A stretch of DNA of 64,000 bases from positions 1,550,001-1,614,000 of the forward strand of contig NZ_CP118157.1 of NCBI RefSeq assembly GCF_032878875.1. The letters run 5' to 3'. Below are positions 62,618-64,000 of this stretch, piece by piece. The translations under genes were made by a program, and so were the position numbers. The notes beneath the pieces are model-generated. The model made no database searches and was not told the origin of the DNA. It saw nothing but the letters and a program-made list of their open reading frames with translations. The DNA comes from Microbacterium sp. AB. Lineage in GTDB: Bacteria; Actinomycetota; Actinomycetes; Actinomycetales; Microbacteriaceae. The first letter of the stretch is position 1; every line of letters begins with the position of its first letter.

Positions 62618-63325
62618 TCAGCGCGGACGCTGCGCGCGCACCCTCGTGGGGTCGACGCCCTTCGGGATCGGCAGCGACGTGACCGACTGCGACACCGACT
62701 CGATGCGCTGCACGACGGCGCCCATCGTGGCCCGGTCGAGAGCCTTGGGCAGCGACTTGACGGTCTTCACGAGACGGTCGATCGGGATCTCGTCGTCGCC
62801 GTGTCCGACGTAGAACTCGTGGACCGGAACGCCGTGCGCCACGCGCTGCGCCTTCATCCGCTCATCGCGCATGAGCTTCGTCAGGCGGCCCCGTGAGCCC
62901 TCGCCGACGACGACGATGCCGCCGCGTCCCACGGCGCGGTAGACGGCCTCCTGCGTCTTCGGGTTGATGCCGACGGGCATGTCGTCGGCGCGCCAGCGGC
63001 GCCCGAGCATGTTGGCCAGCACGTGGCCGCTCGCGCCGGGCATCCCGTCGAGCTTCCGGTACATCGCGCGCGTGGAGAGACGGGTCATCGTCATCATGGC
63101 CGCGAGTGCGCCCACCATGAGGCCCGTGATGCTCCACAGCAGGATGCCCCACCAGGACGGCTGGAGGAGGATCCCCGCGACGACGCCGAGACCGATCCCC
63201 ACGACGATGATGGCGATGAGCAGCCAGCCGAGCCACGGGAACGCCTCGCGCGTGAAGGTGAACAGTGACTTGATCTGTGAGAAGAAGCCGGGTCGCTTCT
63301 CCTTCTCGGTGCTGCGTGCTGCCAT
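62618..63325 (-). CDS. DUF4191 membrane protein
   Basis: The 235-residue protein belongs to DUF4191 (Rv2219 type). It has a basic start (KEKRPGFFSQIKSLFTFT), two membrane helices (about residues 32-54 and 58-78), and a cytoplasmic domain with GVGRGGIVVVGEGSRGRLTK-like sequence (AVGRGGIVVVGEG) and KGVDPTRVRAQRPR at the end. The function is unknown. TACTCT is 7 nt before ATG 63325, a leaderless arrangement. In related genomes lipA and lipB lie next to it, but they are not seen here. Confidence 0.87.
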   Translation of the reverse strand: MAARSTEKEKRPGFFSQIKSLFTFTREAFPWLGWLLIAIIVVGIGLGVVAGILLQPSWWGILLWSITGLMVGALAAMMTMTRLSTRAMYRKLDGMPGASGHVLANMLGRRWRADDMPVGINPKTQEAVYRAVGRGGIVVVGEGSRGRLTKLMRDERMKAQRVAHGVPVHEFYVGHGDDEIPIDRLVKTVKSLPKALDRATMGAVVQRIESVSQSVTSLPIPKGVDPTRVRAQRPR

Positions 63326-63468
63326 GTCTACAAGAGTACCGGCGGTGGGGCGTCGCCGAACGCGGCCACGATGCGACGTCGTGTGCACAGGGCGCCGTCG
63401 TCGGCGCGTCGTCTCCACGGCGCCGCGATCGAGCGTCCGTGGAGCGGCATGCCGAGCAGGGTGGAGGG

Positions 63469-64000
63469 ATGAGCTGGGAAGACGTCCTCGCGGGAACGGC
63501 GCCGGTCGGGACCGAGCCGACGGGCGCCTATCGCCACATCAGGCATGCGGCAGAGGGGCCCGTCGCCGGTGCGCTCACGGCATGCGGCGACGATCTCCTG
63601 GTGCTCGCGCATGCGGCGCGGCTCGACGACTGGGAGGGATGGCGTCACGCGGGAGCGCAGCACGTCCTCGCGCCCGTCGACCTGGTGCGCCTCGTCGACG
63701 GGCACGCGGTCGTGCTGCCGCTGTGCGACGTCCGGCTCGACGGATGGATCGCCCGACGGGCGGCGCGAGGGCCCGCGCTGGGCGGCGGCGAGATCGTGAC
63801 GCTCGCGGTGAGCCTGATCCGCGGGACCCAGGAGGCGTGGACGGGCCGCGGGGGAGACGAGCCGGGTCCCGTGGGGACGTGGTGGATCTCGTCCGACGCG
63901 CGTCCGCTCTTCGCCCACGGCGACGGCGAGCCCGTCGAGACCGCGGCGTCGCGCGCGATCGCGACGGTCGCCGGATCCTGCGCCGATCGCGTGCTGCGCC
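63469..64000 (+). CDS. Unknown protein, 3' partial at window end
   Basis: An open frame starts MSWEDVLAGTAPVGTEPTGA at ATG 63469 (GTGGAGG 3 nt upstream) and runs without a stop to the window edge (177 codons). It contains VVLPLCDVRLDGWIARRAAR and VGTWWISSDARPLFAHGDG. The order of a hydrophobic core, an LCDVRLDGWI stretch and WWISSDARPLF faintly recalls a degenerate kinase-like fold, but no catalytic motif is visible. Codon bias at third positions supports real coding. I do not recognise the family. Confidence 0.6.
   Translation, partial: MSWEDVLAGTAPVGTEPTGAYRHIRHAAEGPVAGALTACGDDLLVLAHAARLDDWEGWRHAGAQHVLAPVDLVRLVDGHAVVLPLCDVRLDGWIARRAARGPALGGGEIVTLAVSLIRGTQEAWTGRGGDEPGPVGTWWISSDARPLFAHGDGEPVETAASRAIATVAGSCADRVLR

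Noticed and set aside
1..64000. CRISPR arrays, insertion sequences and prophage structural genes
   Set aside because: No regularly spaced repeats, transposase motifs or phage structural genes are visible; only the integrase remnant near 35.3 kb points to past mobility.

Overview
The window is a chromosomal segment of a high-GC (about 70 %) Gram-positive actinobacterium, most probably a member of the Microbacteriaceae close to Microbacterium. The evidence is the strong GC bias at third codon positions, the gene order shared with Mycobacterium tuberculosis in several blocks (adnA-adnB-nudC-uvrD2 through UPF0182; pafB-pafC-tatA-tatC-helY; glnA2-glnE...glnA1-RDD-DUF4191), and many starts that sit 6-7 nt after a TANNNT -10 element, which is typical of actinobacterial leaderless transcripts. 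Nearly all of the window is core genome. It was read by eye with no database search, so family names rest on motifs and context.

Layout. 1-16.6 kb: genome-maintenance block with AdnA (5' cut by the window edge), AdnB, an APH-like protein lacking the kinase catalytic loop, NudC, UvrD2, a convergent E1/ThiF-like protein, a DUF2342 putative metallopeptidase, a PDZ-Lon-like membrane protease and a UPF0182 membrane protein, closed by a strong terminator. 16.6-19.4 kb: decayed MOSC-like remnant, initiator tRNA-Met, a truncated DUF6328-like fragment, a nitrilase-family hydrolase and a class I aminotransferase. 19.4-26.2 kb: HtrA protease and a cell-envelope group with three CDP-glycerol glycerophosphotransferase-family proteins and a family-2 glycosyltransferase. 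26.2-35 kb: housekeeping singles (DnaQ-like exonuclease, alpha/beta hydrolase, Lrp regulator, histidine phosphatase, sirtuin, TrmH/SpoU methyltransferase, GDSL hydrolase, DEAD/DEAH helicase, ferritin-like VIT transporter).

35.1-39.6 kb is the one accessory-looking stretch: tRNA-Leu(GAG), an internally deleted tyrosine integrase remnant, a Fic protein with an AT-rich palindromic leader, and a GntR/FadR-FCD regulator with an MHS-type MFS transporter whose promoter carries a 28-bp operator-like inverted repeat.

39.6-54.7 kb: DUF2207 surface protein, M20 peptidase, UppP, PAC2 protein, HAD hydrolase, TrmI, FKBP lipoprotein, PafB/PafC, TatA/TatC, HelY helicase and Lnt. 54.7-64 kb: nitrogen-assimilation locus with GlnA2, adenylyltransferase GlnE, a ParA-like ATPase, GlnA (with the adenylylation tyrosine and a four-half-site GlnR box upstream), then RDD and DUF4191 membrane proteins and a partial unknown gene.

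Functionally the window joins double-strand-break resection and DNA-damage control (AdnAB, UvrD2, PafBC), envelope biogenesis (glycerophosphotransferases, UppP, Lnt, Tat, HtrA) and glutamine synthesis with two layers of control (GlnR and GlnE). The items most worth following are the hairpin that buries a start codon at 21068-21119, the GlnR box, the FCD operator, the pseudokinase-like gene and the E1-like/UvrD2 convergent overlap inside the repair block, and the eroded integrative element at tRNA-Leu.
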